Assembly (NCBI RefSeq): GCF_003060865.1
Contig: NZ_CP028918.1
Coordinates: 2,592,001-2,656,000 of the forward strand
DNA from: Gemmobacter aquarius
Lineage (GTDB): Bacteria > Pseudomonadota > Alphaproteobacteria > Rhodobacterales > Rhodobacteraceae
Direction: 5' to 3'
DNA length: 64,000 bases
A model generated the notes under the pieces. It saw only the letters and a list, made by a program, of their open reading frames with translations, was not told the origin of the DNA and searched no databases. Made by a program: the position numbers and the translations under genes. This document shows positions 34,116 to 43,293 of the stretch, in pieces; position 1 is the first letter of the stretch; each line of letters opens with the position of its first letter.

Positions 34116-36557
34116 ATGTCCGAATCGCCCAACCCCAGCCCCCTGCCCATCGACGAGGCCCTGCCCGCCCTGCGCCACGCCATCGCCGCGCGCGGCATGG
34201 CCGTGCTGCAAGCGCCCCCCGGGGCGGGCAAGACCACCCGCGTGCCGCTCGATCTTCTCGCCTCGGGCCTGATCGCGGGGCGAATCGTCATGCTCGAACC
34301 CCGCCGCCTCGCCGCCCGCGCGGCCGCCGAACGCATGGCCGAAACGCTTGGCGAACCCGTGGGCCAGACCGTCGGCTACCGCATAAGGGGCGAGGCGAAG
34401 GTCTCGAAATCCACCCGCATCGAGGTGGTGACCGAAGGCATCCTGACCCGCATGCTGCAATCTGACCCGTCACTTGCGGGCATCGGCGCGGTGATCTTCG
34501 ATGAGTTCCACGAACGCTCGCTCAACGCCGATCTCGGCCTCGCGCTCTGCCTCGAAGTGCGCGGTGCGCTGCGCGAGGATCTGGTGCTGGTGGTCATGTC
34601 CGCCACGCTCGACGCCGCCCCCGTGGCAACCCTTATGGGCGACGCCCCGCTCGTCACCTCGGCAGGCCGCGCCTTTCCGGTCGAAACCCGCTGGCTGCCC
34701 CGCCCGCCCGACGCCTCGCTGCGGTTCGAGGCCGCCGTCACCGGCCTGATCCTGCAAGCCCTCGAGGAAACGACCCAAGGCGGCATCCTCGTCTTCCTGC
34801 CCGGCGAAGGCGAAATCCGCCGGGTCGAGGCGCAACTGGCAAGCCGCATCCCCGCAGATACCGTGATCCGCCCGCTCTTCGGCGCGATGGATTTCGCCGC
34901 CCAGCGCGCCGCCCTCGCCCCCGTTGCGGGCCGCAAGATCGTGCTTGCCACATCCATTGCGGAAACCTCGCTCACCCTGCCCGACATCCGCGTGGTCGTC
35001 GATGCAGGCCGCGCCCGCCGCGCCCGCTTCGATGCGGCCTCGGGCATGTCGCGCCTTGTCACCGAACGTGTGACACGGGCCGAGGCCGAACAGCGCCGCG
35101 GCCGCGCCGGTCGTGTGGCTGCTGGCATCTGCTACCGCATGTGGACCAAGGGCGAGGAAGGCGGCCTTTCCGCCTTCCCCCCCGCCGAGATCGAAGCCGC
35201 CGACCTGACCGGCCTCGCGCTCGAACTCGCGCTCTGGGGCGGCGGTGAGCTGCCCTTCCTCACCCCGCCGCACCCCGGCGTGCTGGGCGAAGCCCGCGCC
35301 CTGCTTTCCAGCCTTGGCGCGCTTGACGACAAGGGTCGCATCACCCCGCATGGCAAGATGCTCGCCACCCTGCCGCTGCACCCGCGCCTTGGGCATATGC
35401 TCGCCCTTGCGGGACCGAAAGCCGCCCCCCTTGCAGCCCTGCTGGCCGAACGCGACCCGCTGCGAGGCGCACCGCCCGACCTGATGCTGCGCCTTAAGGC
35501 GATAGACCGCCCCCCGCCGGAAGCCCACCGCCCCACCATCGAACGCATCCGCGACGAAAAGCGGCGCTTGGCGAAATCAGCCCCCGCCGTGGCCGCCGAG
35601 CTTTCGCCCGCACAAATGGCCGCCCTCGCCTACCCCGACCGTATCGGCCTGCGCCGCAAGGGCGACGCGCCGCGCTGGGTGCTGTCGGGCGGCAAGGGGG
35701 CCGCCATGGCCGCAGGCACCCCGCTTGCAGGGGCCCGCCTGATCGTCGCCACCGACCTTGACGGCGACCAGCGCGAAGCGACCCTGCGTCAGGCCGTTGC
35801 CCTGACCGAAGCCGAATTGCGCGACCTTTTCGCAGACCGCATCCAGTGGCAAACCATTTGCGAATGGTCGCGCCGCGAAGGCCGCGTCATGGCCCGCAAA
35901 CAGGAACGCTTCGGCGCTTTGGTCCTGAACGACCAGACATGGCCCGACGCCCCGCCCGAGGCACTGGCCCGCGCCGCCCTCGACGGCCTGCGCCAGATCG
36001 GCCTGCCATGGACACCCGCCGCAAACCGCCTGCGCGCCCGCATCCGGCTTGCCGCTGGCACTGGCACCAGCTGGCCCGATGTCACCGATACGGCCCTGCT
36101 TGCCAGCCTTGAAGACTGGCTCCTGCCGCACCTCAAGGCGCCAAAGACCGAGTCCGACCTGCGCGCGCTCGATCTGACCGAACCGCTGCGCGCGCTGCTG
36201 ACTTGGGACCAGACCCAGACGCTTGACCACCTGACCCCGTCGCATTTCGAAACCCCGATGGGCCGCCGCGTGCCGATCGACTATGACGGCGAGGCCCCCG
36301 CGATCGAGGTCCGCCTGCAAGAGATGTTCGGCACCACCCGCCACCCCACCGTGGGCGCAAACCGCCTGCCCCTGCGCGTCACGCTGCTCTCGCCCGGCCA
36401 ACGCCCCGTGCAGGTGACGATGGACCTGCCGGGCTTCTGGGCCAACAGCTACGCCGATGTCCGCAAGGACATGCGCGGCCAATACCCGCGCCACCCCTGG
36501 CCCGAAGACCCGACCGCCGCCGAACCCACGCTACGCGCCAAACCGCGCGGCACCTGA
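34116..36557 (+). CDS. hrpB: ATP-dependent helicase HrpB
   Basis: 813 residues. DEAH/DExH helicase: Walker A PPGAGKT (residues 34-40), DEFHERS at about 129-135 (motif II), SATLDAAP (III), TSIAETSLTLPDIRVV and RRGRAGRVAAG (VI). HrpB-type C-terminal domain (from ~650). HrpB is a non-essential bacterial RNA/DNA helicase of the DEAH/RHA group, cytoplasmic. Single-gene unit followed by a repeat; confident call. Confidence 0.96.
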   Translation: MSESPNPSPLPIDEALPALRHAIAARGMAVLQAPPGAGKTTRVPLDLLASGLIAGRIVMLEPRRLAARAAAERMAETLGEPVGQTVGYRIRGEAKVSKSTRIEVVTEGILTRMLQSDPSLAGIGAVIFDEFHERSLNADLGLALCLEVRGALREDLVLVVMSATLDAAPVATLMGDAPLVTSAGRAFPVETRWLPRPPDASLRFEAAVTGLILQALEETTQGGILVFLPGEGEIRRVEAQLASRIPADTVIRPLFGAMDFAAQRAALAPVAGRKIVLATSIAETSLTLPDIRVVVDAGRARRARFDAASGMSRLVTERVTRAEAEQRRGRAGRVAAGICYRMWTKGEEGGLSAFPPAEIEAADLTGLALELALWGGGELPFLTPPHPGVLGEARALLSSLGALDDKGRITPHGKMLATLPLHPRLGHMLALAGPKAAPLAALLAERDPLRGAPPDLMLRLKAIDRPPPEAHRPTIERIRDEKRRLAKSAPAVAAELSPAQMAALAYPDRIGLRRKGDAPRWVLSGGKGAAMAAGTPLAGARLIVATDLDGDQREATLRQAVALTEAELRDLFADRIQWQTICEWSRREGRVMARKQERFGALVLNDQTWPDAPPEALARAALDGLRQIGLPWTPAANRLRARIRLAAGTGTSWPDVTDTALLASLEDWLLPHLKAPKTESDLRALDLTEPLRALLTWDQTQTLDHLTPSHFETPMGRRVPIDYDGEAPAIEVRLQEMFGTTRHPTVGANRLPLRVTLLSPGQRPVQVTMDLPGFWANSYADVRKDMRGQYPRHPWPEDPTAAEPTLRAKPRGT

Positions 36558-36560
36558 CCA

Positions 36561-36600
36561 GCCTCCGGGGCCAGCCCCGGACCCCGGAGTATTTGCCGCA
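36561..36600 (-). repeat. AAATATCC-like intergenic repeat (diverged)
   Basis: GGCCAGCCCCGG with a CCGGAGTATTTGCCG core at 36583-36598, minus orientation. The core has TACTCC in place of TATCCTC. It sits 3 bp after the hrpB stop and probably ends its transcript. Confidence 0.5.
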
Positions 36601-36722
36601 AAGGTGAAGGGGCAAAGGAAAGCGGGACGAAACGCAGTGAAACACATCGTCAGCGCCGCGCCCCTTTCGTCCGTAAACGTTACAGACTAAGGACACGGGC
36701 AAGATTTCAGAGCGAGGGCATC

Positions 36723-37901
36723 ATGCAAGACATCAGCGCAGCGCGGCGTGGCCGTTGGGCCGTTGCGGCCATGTTCCTTGCCAATGGCTTCACCATGGGC
36801 GCATGGGCACCGCAGATCCCGCTTCTGTTGCCGCGCCATGACATCACCGAATTCACGCTTGGCCTGCTCATCCTTGTGCTGGGCCTCGGGGCGGTCGCCT
36901 CGATGCTGTTTTCCGGCAAGCTGATCGCCCGCTACGGCAACCGCGCCGTGCTGCGCGTCTTTGCGCTCTCCATCGTGCCGGTCCTGCCCGCCGTGGTCTT
37001 TGCCCCCGACCTGATCGTGCTTGCGCTGATGATGGCCGCGCTCGGTGCGCTGATCGGCTGCATGGATGTGGCCATGAACGCCAACGCGGTCGAGGTGGAG
37101 CGCGGAATGGGGCGCGCCATCATGTCCTCGTCGCACGGGTTCTGGAGCCTTGGCGGCTTTTTCGGCGGCGCGCTCGGCGGCTGGATCATCAAGCATTGGG
37201 GGGCCGAGGCGCAGGCGATCTGGGCCGCAGCGGTCGCCGCGATCATCGTCCTCGCCGCCATGCCCTTCCTTCTGGGCGAGACCGCCGAACAAAAGGCCGC
37301 AACCGCCGCCCACCCGCGCGCGGGCCTTTTGCCGCGCGATCCGGCGATCTGGCTGCTGGGGCTGCTCGCGCTGTTTTCCATGGTGCCCGAGGGTGCCGTG
37401 CTCGACTGGGCCGCACTTTACCTCTCGACCGAACTTGACGCCGATCTTGCCCGCTCGGGCCTCGCCTTCGCCTTTTTCTCGGGCGCGATGGCGCTCATGC
37501 GCTTTGCGGGCGATTCGGTGCGGAACCGCTTTGGCGCGGTGCGGACGCTGCGCGTGTCGGGTCTGGTCGCGGCGGCAGGCATGATGGGCGGCGCGCTTGC
37601 CCCCACAGACATCGCTGCAATCGCCAGTTTCACAATCGCGGGGCTTGGCGTGGCCAATATGGTCCCGATCATGTTCTCGGCTGCAGGCAACCACCCCGGC
37701 CTCTCGCCCGGCGCAGGCATCGCCGCCGTGACGATGATGGGCTATTGCGGCATCCTCGTCGCACCTTCGACCATCGGCTTCGTCGCCGAACACGTTGGCT
37801 TCCGCGTCACCTATGGCACGCTGTCGCTTCTGCTGGTCGTGGTCGCACTTTACGCCACGCGCACTGCCGCCGCCGATGGTGCGCGCCCGCTTGCCGCATA
37901 A
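36723..37901 (+). CDS. MFS transporter (YbjJ-like)
   Basis: 392 residues, about 12 hydrophobic segments. Opens with NGFTMGAWAPQIPLLL and the GARYG-like motif A replaced by KLIARYGNRAVLR. The central EGAVLDWAALYLSTEL segment and C-terminal GVANMVPIMFSAAG are typical of the YbjJ / fucose-permease-like MFS group. Substrate unknown. Read-through start ATG 36723, about 165 bp after hrpB; convergent with the isochorismatase gene. Confidence 0.85.
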   Translation: MQDISAARRGRWAVAAMFLANGFTMGAWAPQIPLLLPRHDITEFTLGLLILVLGLGAVASMLFSGKLIARYGNRAVLRVFALSIVPVLPAVVFAPDLIVLALMMAALGALIGCMDVAMNANAVEVERGMGRAIMSSSHGFWSLGGFFGGALGGWIIKHWGAEAQAIWAAAVAAIIVLAAMPFLLGETAEQKAATAAHPRAGLLPRDPAIWLLGLLALFSMVPEGAVLDWAALYLSTELDADLARSGLAFAFFSGAMALMRFAGDSVRNRFGAVRTLRVSGLVAAAGMMGGALAPTDIAAIASFTIAGLGVANMVPIMFSAAGNHPGLSPGAGIAAVTMMGYCGILVAPSTIGFVAEHVGFRVTYGTLSLLLVVVALYATRTAAADGARPLAA

Positions 37902-37909
37902 AGCCCGCG

Positions 37910-38461
37910 TCAGGCGGCAAGCACGCCTGACACCTGATCCGCCGTCACCAGCGTGGCGAAATCGGCACCCAGCAGCGACAGCGTCACCCGCAGCACCTCA
38001 TCCGCTCCGATCCGGCCCCCGTCATGCGCCGGAATGTCAAAGGCCAGCAGCGCATCGCCCGGCAACACGACCTGAAACCCCAGATCGAACGCCGCCCGCA
38101 CCGTCGAGGTGACGCAAAACGCCGCCACCGCGCCCACCACCACGATCCGTTGGGTGCCCTGTCCGCGCAGCAGCGCCTCGAGGCCCGTGCCCGCAAAGGC
38201 CGATGATCGCGATTTCCACAACACGGCCTCTCCGGTCACCGGCAACGCGCAAGGCATCGGCGCACCGGCGGGCAGATGGCGCTGGAACGGCGTCTCCGGC
38301 TCGTCATGCAGCACATGAACGACCGGCAGACCCCGCGCGCGAAACAGCGCAAGCAGCGCCGCCACATGCGCCTCGGCCATAGGGTTTGCCTGCGGACGGC
38401 CCGCCGCGATGCGGTCGGCCATTCCCATCTGCATGTCGATGCAAATCAGTGCGGTCGTCAT
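37910..38461 (-). CDS. Isochorismatase-like cysteine hydrolase
   Basis: 183 residues. The Asp-Lys-Cys triad of the isochorismatase-like fold is visible: D9 (CIDMQ), K83 (LWKSRSSAF) and C116 (VAAFCVTST). The likely reaction is hydrolysis of an amide, such as a nicotinamidase- or carbamoyl-type hydrolase. The true substrate is unknown. It starts 1 bp before the DUF1993 gene ends, on the same strand. Confidence 0.88.
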   Translation of the reverse strand: MTTALICIDMQMGMADRIAAGRPQANPMAEAHVAALLALFRARGLPVVHVLHDEPETPFQRHLPAGAPMPCALPVTGEAVLWKSRSSAFAGTGLEALLRGQGTQRIVVVGAVAAFCVTSTVRAAFDLGFQVVLPGDALLAFDIPAHDGGRIGADEVLRVTLSLLGADFATLVTADQVSGVLAA

Positions 38462-38462
38462 C

Positions 38463-38954
38463 TCAGCCCCCCATGTAATCGCCTTTGCCGATCTCGACCC
38501 CGTTGTGACGCAGGATGTTATAGGCGGTGGTCAGGTGAAAATAGAATTGCGGCAGCGAATAGATGTTCAGGAAGTTCTCGCCCGTCATCACCATGTCCGA
38601 ACCGCGCACCTTGATGGTGATGTTCTTGGCCTCGGCCCCGTCGTAACGCGCCTTGTCGAAGGACGCCATATAGCCCCGCGCCGCCGCGATCCGGTCTTGC
38701 AACTCGGCAAAGCTGGTTTCGGTGTCGGGAAAGCCTTTCGGCTCTTCTCCCGCCAGCCGCGCCGCCGCCCGCGCCGCGAAATCGCACGACAGTTGCACCT
38801 GCTTCACAAAGGGCAGCATGTCGGGAAACAGGCGAAAGGTCAGCATCGCCTCGGGCTTGATGCCCTTTGCGGTGCAATGCGCCTCGGCCTTGGTCAACAG
38901 ACCCGACAGTGCGCCAAGGAAACGGTCGTAGACAGCGACGGAACGGTGATGCAT
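38463..38954 (-). CDS. DUF1993 family protein
   Basis: 163 residues (MHHRSVAVYDRFLGALSGLL). Conserved blocks LTFRLFPDMLPFVKQVQLSCDF and NFYSLPQFYFHLTTAYNILRHNG-like sequence identify DUF1993, a DinB-like helical fold without clear metal ligands. Function unknown. One base separates it from the downstream isochorismatase gene, and the two probably form an operon. Confidence 0.88.
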   Translation of the reverse strand: MHHRSVAVYDRFLGALSGLLTKAEAHCTAKGIKPEAMLTFRLFPDMLPFVKQVQLSCDFAARAAARLAGEEPKGFPDTETSFAELQDRIAAARGYMASFDKARYDGAEAKNITIKVRGSDMVMTGENFLNIYSLPQFYFHLTTAYNILRHNGVEIGKGDYMGG

Positions 38955-39064
38955 GAAATCTCTCCCCCAATGGATTTGCGGCCACCGTCTGCCCGCCGCC
39001 TTGCACTGTCAATGCCCCAGCAAAGCCGGTTGCACCCGCCCCGCACCGCGTCCAGACTGTCGCC

Positions 39065-39616
39065 ATGACCGATGATCCCAGCCTCGCCACCCGTCAGGGC
39101 CTGCCCGCCGAACTTCTGGCGCTGCTCGACGAATATCCGCGCGCAGGCTGGCCCGAACAGCCGGGCTTTCACGGCCTCGTCTCGTTCTGGCTCGACCGGC
39201 ACATGGGCTTTCGCAGCCTCACCACCCGCATAAAGGCCGAAACCGAAGCCCTGATCGACGGCAAGACCGACACCGCCACCTTCCCGCAACGCCTCGTGCC
39301 CCTCGGCCGCCGCCTTGTCGATGAATTGATCGGCCACCACCAGATCGAGGATGACGCCTATTTCCCCGAACTCGCCGCCCTCGAACCGCGCCTGAGCCGA
39401 GGCTTTCATATCCTCGACGCCGACCACCACGAACTCGACACCTTGCTCGACGCCTTCGTCACCGGCGCGAACGCGGTGCTGCAAAGCCCCGACCCGCGCG
39501 ATGCCGCAGGCCAGTTCCACACCAGCCTTGCGCCCTTCGGGACGATGCTGCACCGCCACCTGACCGACGAGGAAGACCTGATCCTGCCGGTCATCCTGAA
39601 ACATCGCTACGGCTGA
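39065..39616 (+). CDS. Hemerythrin-domain protein
   Basis: 183 residues. Conserved histidines lie in GFHGLVSFWLDRHMGF, DELIGHHQIEDDAYFPEL, DADHHELDTLLDAF and MLHRHLTDEEDLILP, matching the di-iron ligand pattern of hemerythrin HHE domains. Members bind O2 or NO, or act in oxidative and nitrosative stress. A second, detached copy of the gene's last ~16 codons lies at 39786-39839. The gene starts 110 bp from the divergent DUF1993. Confidence 0.88.
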   Translation: MTDDPSLATRQGLPAELLALLDEYPRAGWPEQPGFHGLVSFWLDRHMGFRSLTTRIKAETEALIDGKTDTATFPQRLVPLGRRLVDELIGHHQIEDDAYFPELAALEPRLSRGFHILDADHHELDTLLDAFVTGANAVLQSPDPRDAAGQFHTSLAPFGTMLHRHLTDEEDLILPVILKHRYG

Positions 39617-39676
39617 CCCCGAAAAAGCGGGGGGCTTTCCAGCCCCCCACCGCGTGCCGCGCCCCCCGCCCGGTTG

Positions 39677-39738
39677 CGACTATCCTCGGGGGGTGAATTG
39701 CCCGGCACGGGCAAGAGGGGGGCAGATTGCCCCCTCCC
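39677..39738 (+). repeat. AAATATCC-family repeat, diverged core
   Basis: Core GCGACTATCCTCGGGGGG (39676-39693), then TTGCCCG/CGGGCAA with a 3-nt loop GCA (39698-39714), then a GGGGGGC...GCCCCC hairpin. Same layout as the copy 200 bp downstream, with which it flanks the duplicated hemerythrin tail. Confidence 0.7.
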
Positions 39739-39785
39739 CTTCCTGCGCGCCGCTGCGCGCTTACGGCCCGCGGCCAAAAGGCCGC

Positions 39786-39839
39786 GCAGCCGAGGACGAC
39801 TTGATCCTGCCCGTCATCTTCGAGCACCGCTACGGGTGA
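39786..39839 (+). pseudogene. Detached copy of the hemerythrin gene 3' end
   Basis: Codons for AEDDLILPVIFEHRYG followed by a TGA stop, against DEEDLILPVILKHRYG and TGA at the true gene end (39569-39616). Only the last ~16-17 codons are similar. No start codon or ribosome site with a plausible gene precedes it. It has drifted at several third positions. This is a partial tandem duplication remnant that includes a repeat copy. Confidence 0.8.
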
Positions 39840-39887
39840 TCCACAGAAAAAAGTGGCTCCCGCGCCCTGACCCCTTCTCCTTGGCGA

Positions 39888-39949
39888 CAAATATCCTCGG
39901 GGGGTGAGCCGCCCCATGGCGGCGAGGGGGGCGAAAAGCCCCCCTTTTC
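39888..39949 (+). repeat. AAATATCC intergenic repeat ending in a T-run hairpin
   Basis: ACAAATATCCTCGGGGGG (39887-39904), then GCCGCC/GGCGGC (39909-39923) and GGGGGGC/GCCCCCC around GAAAA, followed by TTTT: the only family copy here with a full intrinsic-terminator look. It lies downstream of the hemerythrin tail copy and faces argF. Confidence 0.75.
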
Positions 39950-40008
39950 GCGCGCGCCTCGGCGCACTCATCGTGTGCGGCCGCAAGGCCGCCCGATTTG
40001 GTCAGGGG

Positions 40009-40935
40009 TCAGACGCCCAGACACCAGCGCATCACCGCCTTTTGCGCGTGCAAGCGGTTCTCGGCCTCGTCGAAGATCACCGAATGGGGGCCGTCCATCA
40101 CCGCACTCGTCGCCTCGTCGTTCCGGTGCGCGGGCAGGCAATGCATGAACAGGCTGTCGGGCTTGGCGCGGCTCATCAGCTGCTCGTTCACCTGATAGGG
40201 GCGCAGCTGGTTGTGCCGCCGCTCCTTGGCGCTTTCGGGATCGTGCATCGACACCCAAGTGTCGGTCACAACCAGATCGGCCCCCTCGACCGCCACGAAA
40301 GGATCGCGCGCGATCACCACCTTTGACCCCTTGTCGCGGGCGAACTGCACGAAGCGCTCTTCTGGGTCGAGCGTTTCCGGTCCGGTATAGGTAAAGTCGA
40401 AGCCGAACTGCCCCGCCGCATGCAGGAACGACCCGCAGACGTTGTTGCCATCGCCGCACCAGACCACCTTCTTGCCGGCAATCGGGCCGCGATGTTCTTC
40501 ATAGGTCATCACATCCGCCATGATCTGGCAGGGGTGGGTGCGGTTGGTCAGCCCGTTGATCACCGGCACCGTGGCATGTTCCGCCATTTCCAGCAGCGTC
40601 GCCTCTTCAAAGGTGCGGATCATGATCAGGTCGACATAGCGGCTCAGCACGCGGGCGGTATCGGCAATCGTCTCGCCATGGCCAAGCTGCATCTCCTTGC
40701 CCGACAGCACCATCGTCTCGCCGCCCAACTGGCGCACGCCTACGTCGAACGACACCCGCGTGCGGGTCGATGGCTTTTCGAAGATCAGCGCAACCATGCG
40801 CCCTTTCAGGGGCTGGTCGTCATCGGGCGATCCCTTGGGCCGCCCGTTCCGCGCCGCCTTCATGGCATGGGCAGAATCGATCATTGTCCGCAACTCGGTT
40901 GCATCGGTCTTGTGGATATCTAGGAAGTGCTTCAT
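40009..40935 (-). CDS. argF: Ornithine carbamoyltransferase
   Basis: 308 residues from ATG 40935 ([10 protein letters not shown]). Carbamoyl-phosphate binding site STRTR at residues 56-60, the HPCQ motif near residue 133 and the ornithine loop HCLP with the downstream R are present. It converts ornithine and carbamoyl phosphate to citrulline. argD lies upstream on the same strand, separated by a repeat copy (40961-41014), so they probably form an arginine unit. Confidence 0.97.
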   Translation of the reverse strand: MKHFLDIHKTDATELRTMIDSAHAMKAARNGRPKGSPDDDQPLKGRMVALIFEKPSTRTRVSFDVGVRQLGGETMVLSGKEMQLGHGETIADTARVLSRYVDLIMIRTFEEATLLEMAEHATVPVINGLTNRTHPCQIMADVMTYEEHRGPIAGKKVVWCGDGNNVCGSFLHAAGQFGFDFTYTGPETLDPEERFVQFARDKGSKVVIARDPFVAVEGADLVVTDTWVSMHDPESAKERRHNQLRPYQVNEQLMSRAKPDSLFMHCLPAHRNDEATSAVMDGPHSVIFDEAENRLHAQKAVMRWCLGV

Positions 40936-40960
40936 TTCAATCGTCTTTCTGATGGCAAGC

Positions 40961-41014
40961 GACCGGGGGTTTTCCACCCCCGGACCCCCGGAGGATATTT
41001 CAGGACAGAAAATG
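40961..41014 (-). repeat. AAATATCC intergenic repeat (minus orientation)
   Basis: Core GGAGGATATTTCAGGACAG (40990-41008) with the TTTCTG leader, and a perfect CCGGGGGT/ACCCCCGG stem (40963-40983) on the other side. Lies between argD and argF. Confidence 0.7.
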
Positions 41015-41066
41015 ACCGAGCGCTCGTCGCACGCTCCGCTCTGCCCGTTCGGTCGTCGCATCCATC

Positions 41067-42269
41067 TCAGGCCGCCTTTTCCAGCGCCGTCGCCGCCCGG
41101 TCGAGCCGCGCCAAGGCTTCCGCGATGTCTTCATCCGGGATGTTCAGCGCAGGCAAGAGCCGCAGCACATTGTCGGCCGCGGGCACAGTCAGCAGATGCT
41201 CGGCGTAAGCCGCCTTGACCACGTCGGTGTTGGCGGCCTTGCATTTCAGCCCGAGGATCAGCCCCTGCCCCCGCACCGCTTCGAACACCGCCGGATGCGC
41301 TGCGACCAACCCTTCCAGCCCCTGCCGGAACAGCCCGCCCTTGCGACCCACCTCGGACAGGAACGCGTCATCCGCCACGATCCCCACCACGGCAGCACCG
41401 ACAGCACAGCCAAGCGGGTTGCCGCCATAGGTCGACCCGTGCGTGCCCGCCACCATGCCGCTTGCCGCGTTTTCCGTGGCCAGCACCGCGCCCAGCGGAA
41501 AGCCGCCGCCGATGCCCTTGGCCACCATCATGATATCGGGGGCCACCCCCGCCCATTCATGCGCGAAAAGCTTGCCCGTCCGCCCCATGCCGCATTGCAC
41601 CTCGTCGAAGATCAGCAAGGCCCCGGTGCTGTCGGCCAGATCGCGCAAGCCTTTCAGGCACGCATCCGGCAGCACGCGTATGCCGCCCTCGCCCTGCACG
41701 GGTTCGATGATGATCGCCGCCGTCCGTTCGGTCACCGCCGCGCGCAGCGCGTCATGGTCGCCGAATTTCAGATGGGTAAAGCCCGGCATCAGCGGCCCGA
41801 ACCCCTTGACCATCTTTTCCGACCCCGCCGCCGCGATCGCCCCCGTGGAACGCCCGTGGAACGCCCCTTCAAACGAGATGATCTCGACCCGCTCGGGCTG
41901 GCCTTTGTCATACCAGTATTTGCGCGCCATCTTGATCGCCAGTTCCGCCGCCTCGGTCCCCGAATTGGTGAAGAACACGGTATCGGCAAAGGTATGCTCG
42001 ACCAGCATATCCGCCAGCCGCTCTTGCTCCGGAATCCGGTACAGGTTCGACACATGCCACAGCTTGCCCGCCTGCTGCGTCAGCGCCGCCACCAGCGCCG
42101 GATGGGCATGCCCCAGCGCATTGACCGCGATCCCCGCGCCAAGGTCGAGGTAACGGCTCCCGTCCTCGGCCGTCAGCCACGACCCCTCGCCCTTCACAAA
42201 GGCCATGGGTGCGCGGTTATAGGTCGGCAAGACGTGCGAGAGGGCCGGGGAGAGGGCGGGGGAAATCAT
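41067..42269 (-). CDS. argD: Acetylornithine aminotransferase
   Basis: 400 residues, class III PLP aminotransferase. Features: [59 protein letters not shown] and the PLP lysine in [25 protein letters not shown]-like ribosome site precedes ATG 42269. It catalyses the fourth step of arginine synthesis and can double as succinyldiaminopimelate aminotransferase. argF follows. Confidence 0.95.
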   Translation of the reverse strand: MISPALSPALSHVLPTYNRAPMAFVKGEGSWLTAEDGSRYLDLGAGIAVNALGHAHPALVAALTQQAGKLWHVSNLYRIPEQERLADMLVEHTFADTVFFTNSGTEAAELAIKMARKYWYDKGQPERVEIISFEGAFHGRSTGAIAAAGSEKMVKGFGPLMPGFTHLKFGDHDALRAAVTERTAAIIIEPVQGEGGIRVLPDACLKGLRDLADSTGALLIFDEVQCGMGRTGKLFAHEWAGVAPDIMMVAKGIGGGFPLGAVLATENAASGMVAGTHGSTYGGNPLGCAVGAAVVGIVADDAFLSEVGRKGGLFRQGLEGLVAAHPAVFEAVRGQGLILGLKCKAANTDVVKAAYAEHLLTVPAADNVLRLLPALNIPDEDIAEALARLDRAATALEKAA

Positions 42270-42603
42270 CTGCGATGTCCTTTGAAGCGAAGCCCTAGCC
42301 GTAAAGGCTGGCCAGTGGCAAAGTCAACGTGCGAAGGGGGTTTGCCCGCATCCATGGGGCAAATGACGGCAAAACGCGGCGCGGTCAGCGTCGGCGTCGG
42401 ATCGGGGCAAAAGGCGCGTTTCCTGCGGTCATGCTCCCCACGTAGCCAAGCGCACCGCCAAAGTCCACCGCAAAGGCGCCCATCCGGCGCCCATCCACCG
42501 CTCTGTGCTTGATCTTCCGCCCCCCCGCCTGTATCCCGCCCGCTTGTATCCCGCGACAGCCTGTCTAGAATGGCGCCGTTGCACCAAACCACGGGGAATG
42601 CCG
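42270..42603. other. Intergenic region between divergent argD and gcrA
   Basis: 334 bp. Contains two short tandem duplications: GGCGCCCATCC at 42475-42485 and 42486-42496, and CCGCCTGTATCCCG at 42525-42538 with CCGCTTGTATCCCG at 42540-42553. Both promoters should be here; I recognise no specific operator. No gene seen. Confidence 0.6.
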
Positions 42604-43221
42604 ATGTCCTGGACCGACGAGCGCGTCGAGACGCTCAAGCGCATGTGGGCCGAAGGCCAAAGCGCCAGCCAGATCGCCAAGGAACTTGGCGGCGTGACCC
42701 GCAATGCGGTGATCGGCAAGGTGCATCGCCTTGGCCTTTCGAACCGCGTCGCCGGTGGCAAGGAAGAAGACGAGGCCGAGGCGGCTCCCGCCCCCGCAGC
42801 GCCCGCAGCGGCCCCCCGCGCCGAACCGCGCCCCGAACCGGTCGCTGCACGGCCCGAGGCAGCGCCCCGCCCCGCCACGCCCGAACGCCCCGCCGCGGCA
42901 CCCGCCGCTCCGGCCGGCAACGTCATGCCCATTCCGCTGCGCAAGGCCATCGTGCCCGCAGGCCAACCCCTGCCGCCGCAGCCTTCCGCCAACGAGATCA
43001 GCCCCGAGGCGCTGGCTTCGGTGCGCGAGGTGGAAAAGCGCGCCCGCAAGCTGACGCTGATGGAACTGACCGAACGCACCTGCAAATGGCCAATCGGCGA
43101 CCCGGCGACCGACGATTTCTGGTTCTGCGGCCTGCCCTCGCTTCCGGGCAAACCCTATTGCGAAGCCCATGTCGGCGTCGCCTTCCAACCGATGAGCGCG
43201 CGGCGCGACCGCCGCCGCTGA
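42604..43221 (+). CDS. gcrA: Cell-cycle regulator GcrA
   Basis: 205 residues. N-terminal helix-turn-helix MSWTDERVETLKRMWAEGQS followed by ASQIAKELGGVTRNAVIGKVHRL-like sequence; a long Ala/Pro/Glu linker (about residues 60-105); and a C-terminal sigma-70-binding part ending in FCGLPSLPGKPYC (two Cys). GcrA binds sigma70 and activates promoters, many with methylated GANTC sites, in alphaproteobacteria. Chosen start ATG 42604; an ATG 6 bp upstream is too close to the ribosome site. Standalone. Confidence 0.95.
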   Translation: MSWTDERVETLKRMWAEGQSASQIAKELGGVTRNAVIGKVHRLGLSNRVAGGKEEDEAEAAPAPAAPAAAPRAEPRPEPVAARPEAAPRPATPERPAAAPAAPAGNVMPIPLRKAIVPAGQPLPPQPSANEISPEALASVREVEKRARKLTLMELTERTCKWPIGDPATDDFWFCGLPSLPGKPYCEAHVGVAFQPMSARRDRRR

Positions 43222-43293
43222 TCCAGCCCCATCGCGCAGCGCTCCCCCTCCCCCGCGGGGGAGGGTCGGGGAGGGGGGCAATGACAGCCCCGA

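Larger units (their letters stand above)
39617..40008. other. Intergenic stretch with two repeats and a duplicated gene tail
   Basis: 392 bp between the hemerythrin gene (plus) and argF (minus). It starts with a GGGGGGCT/AGCCCCCC hairpin (39631-39652, probable hemerythrin terminator), then holds a repeat copy (39677-39738), the hemerythrin tail copy (39786-39839) and a second repeat copy (39888-39949). Confidence 0.8.

Noticed and set aside
39654..39839. 61-codon ORF ending in the hemerythrin tail copy
   Set aside because: Only the last ~16 codons resemble a protein; the rest reads through a hairpin repeat, so I treat it as a duplication remnant.
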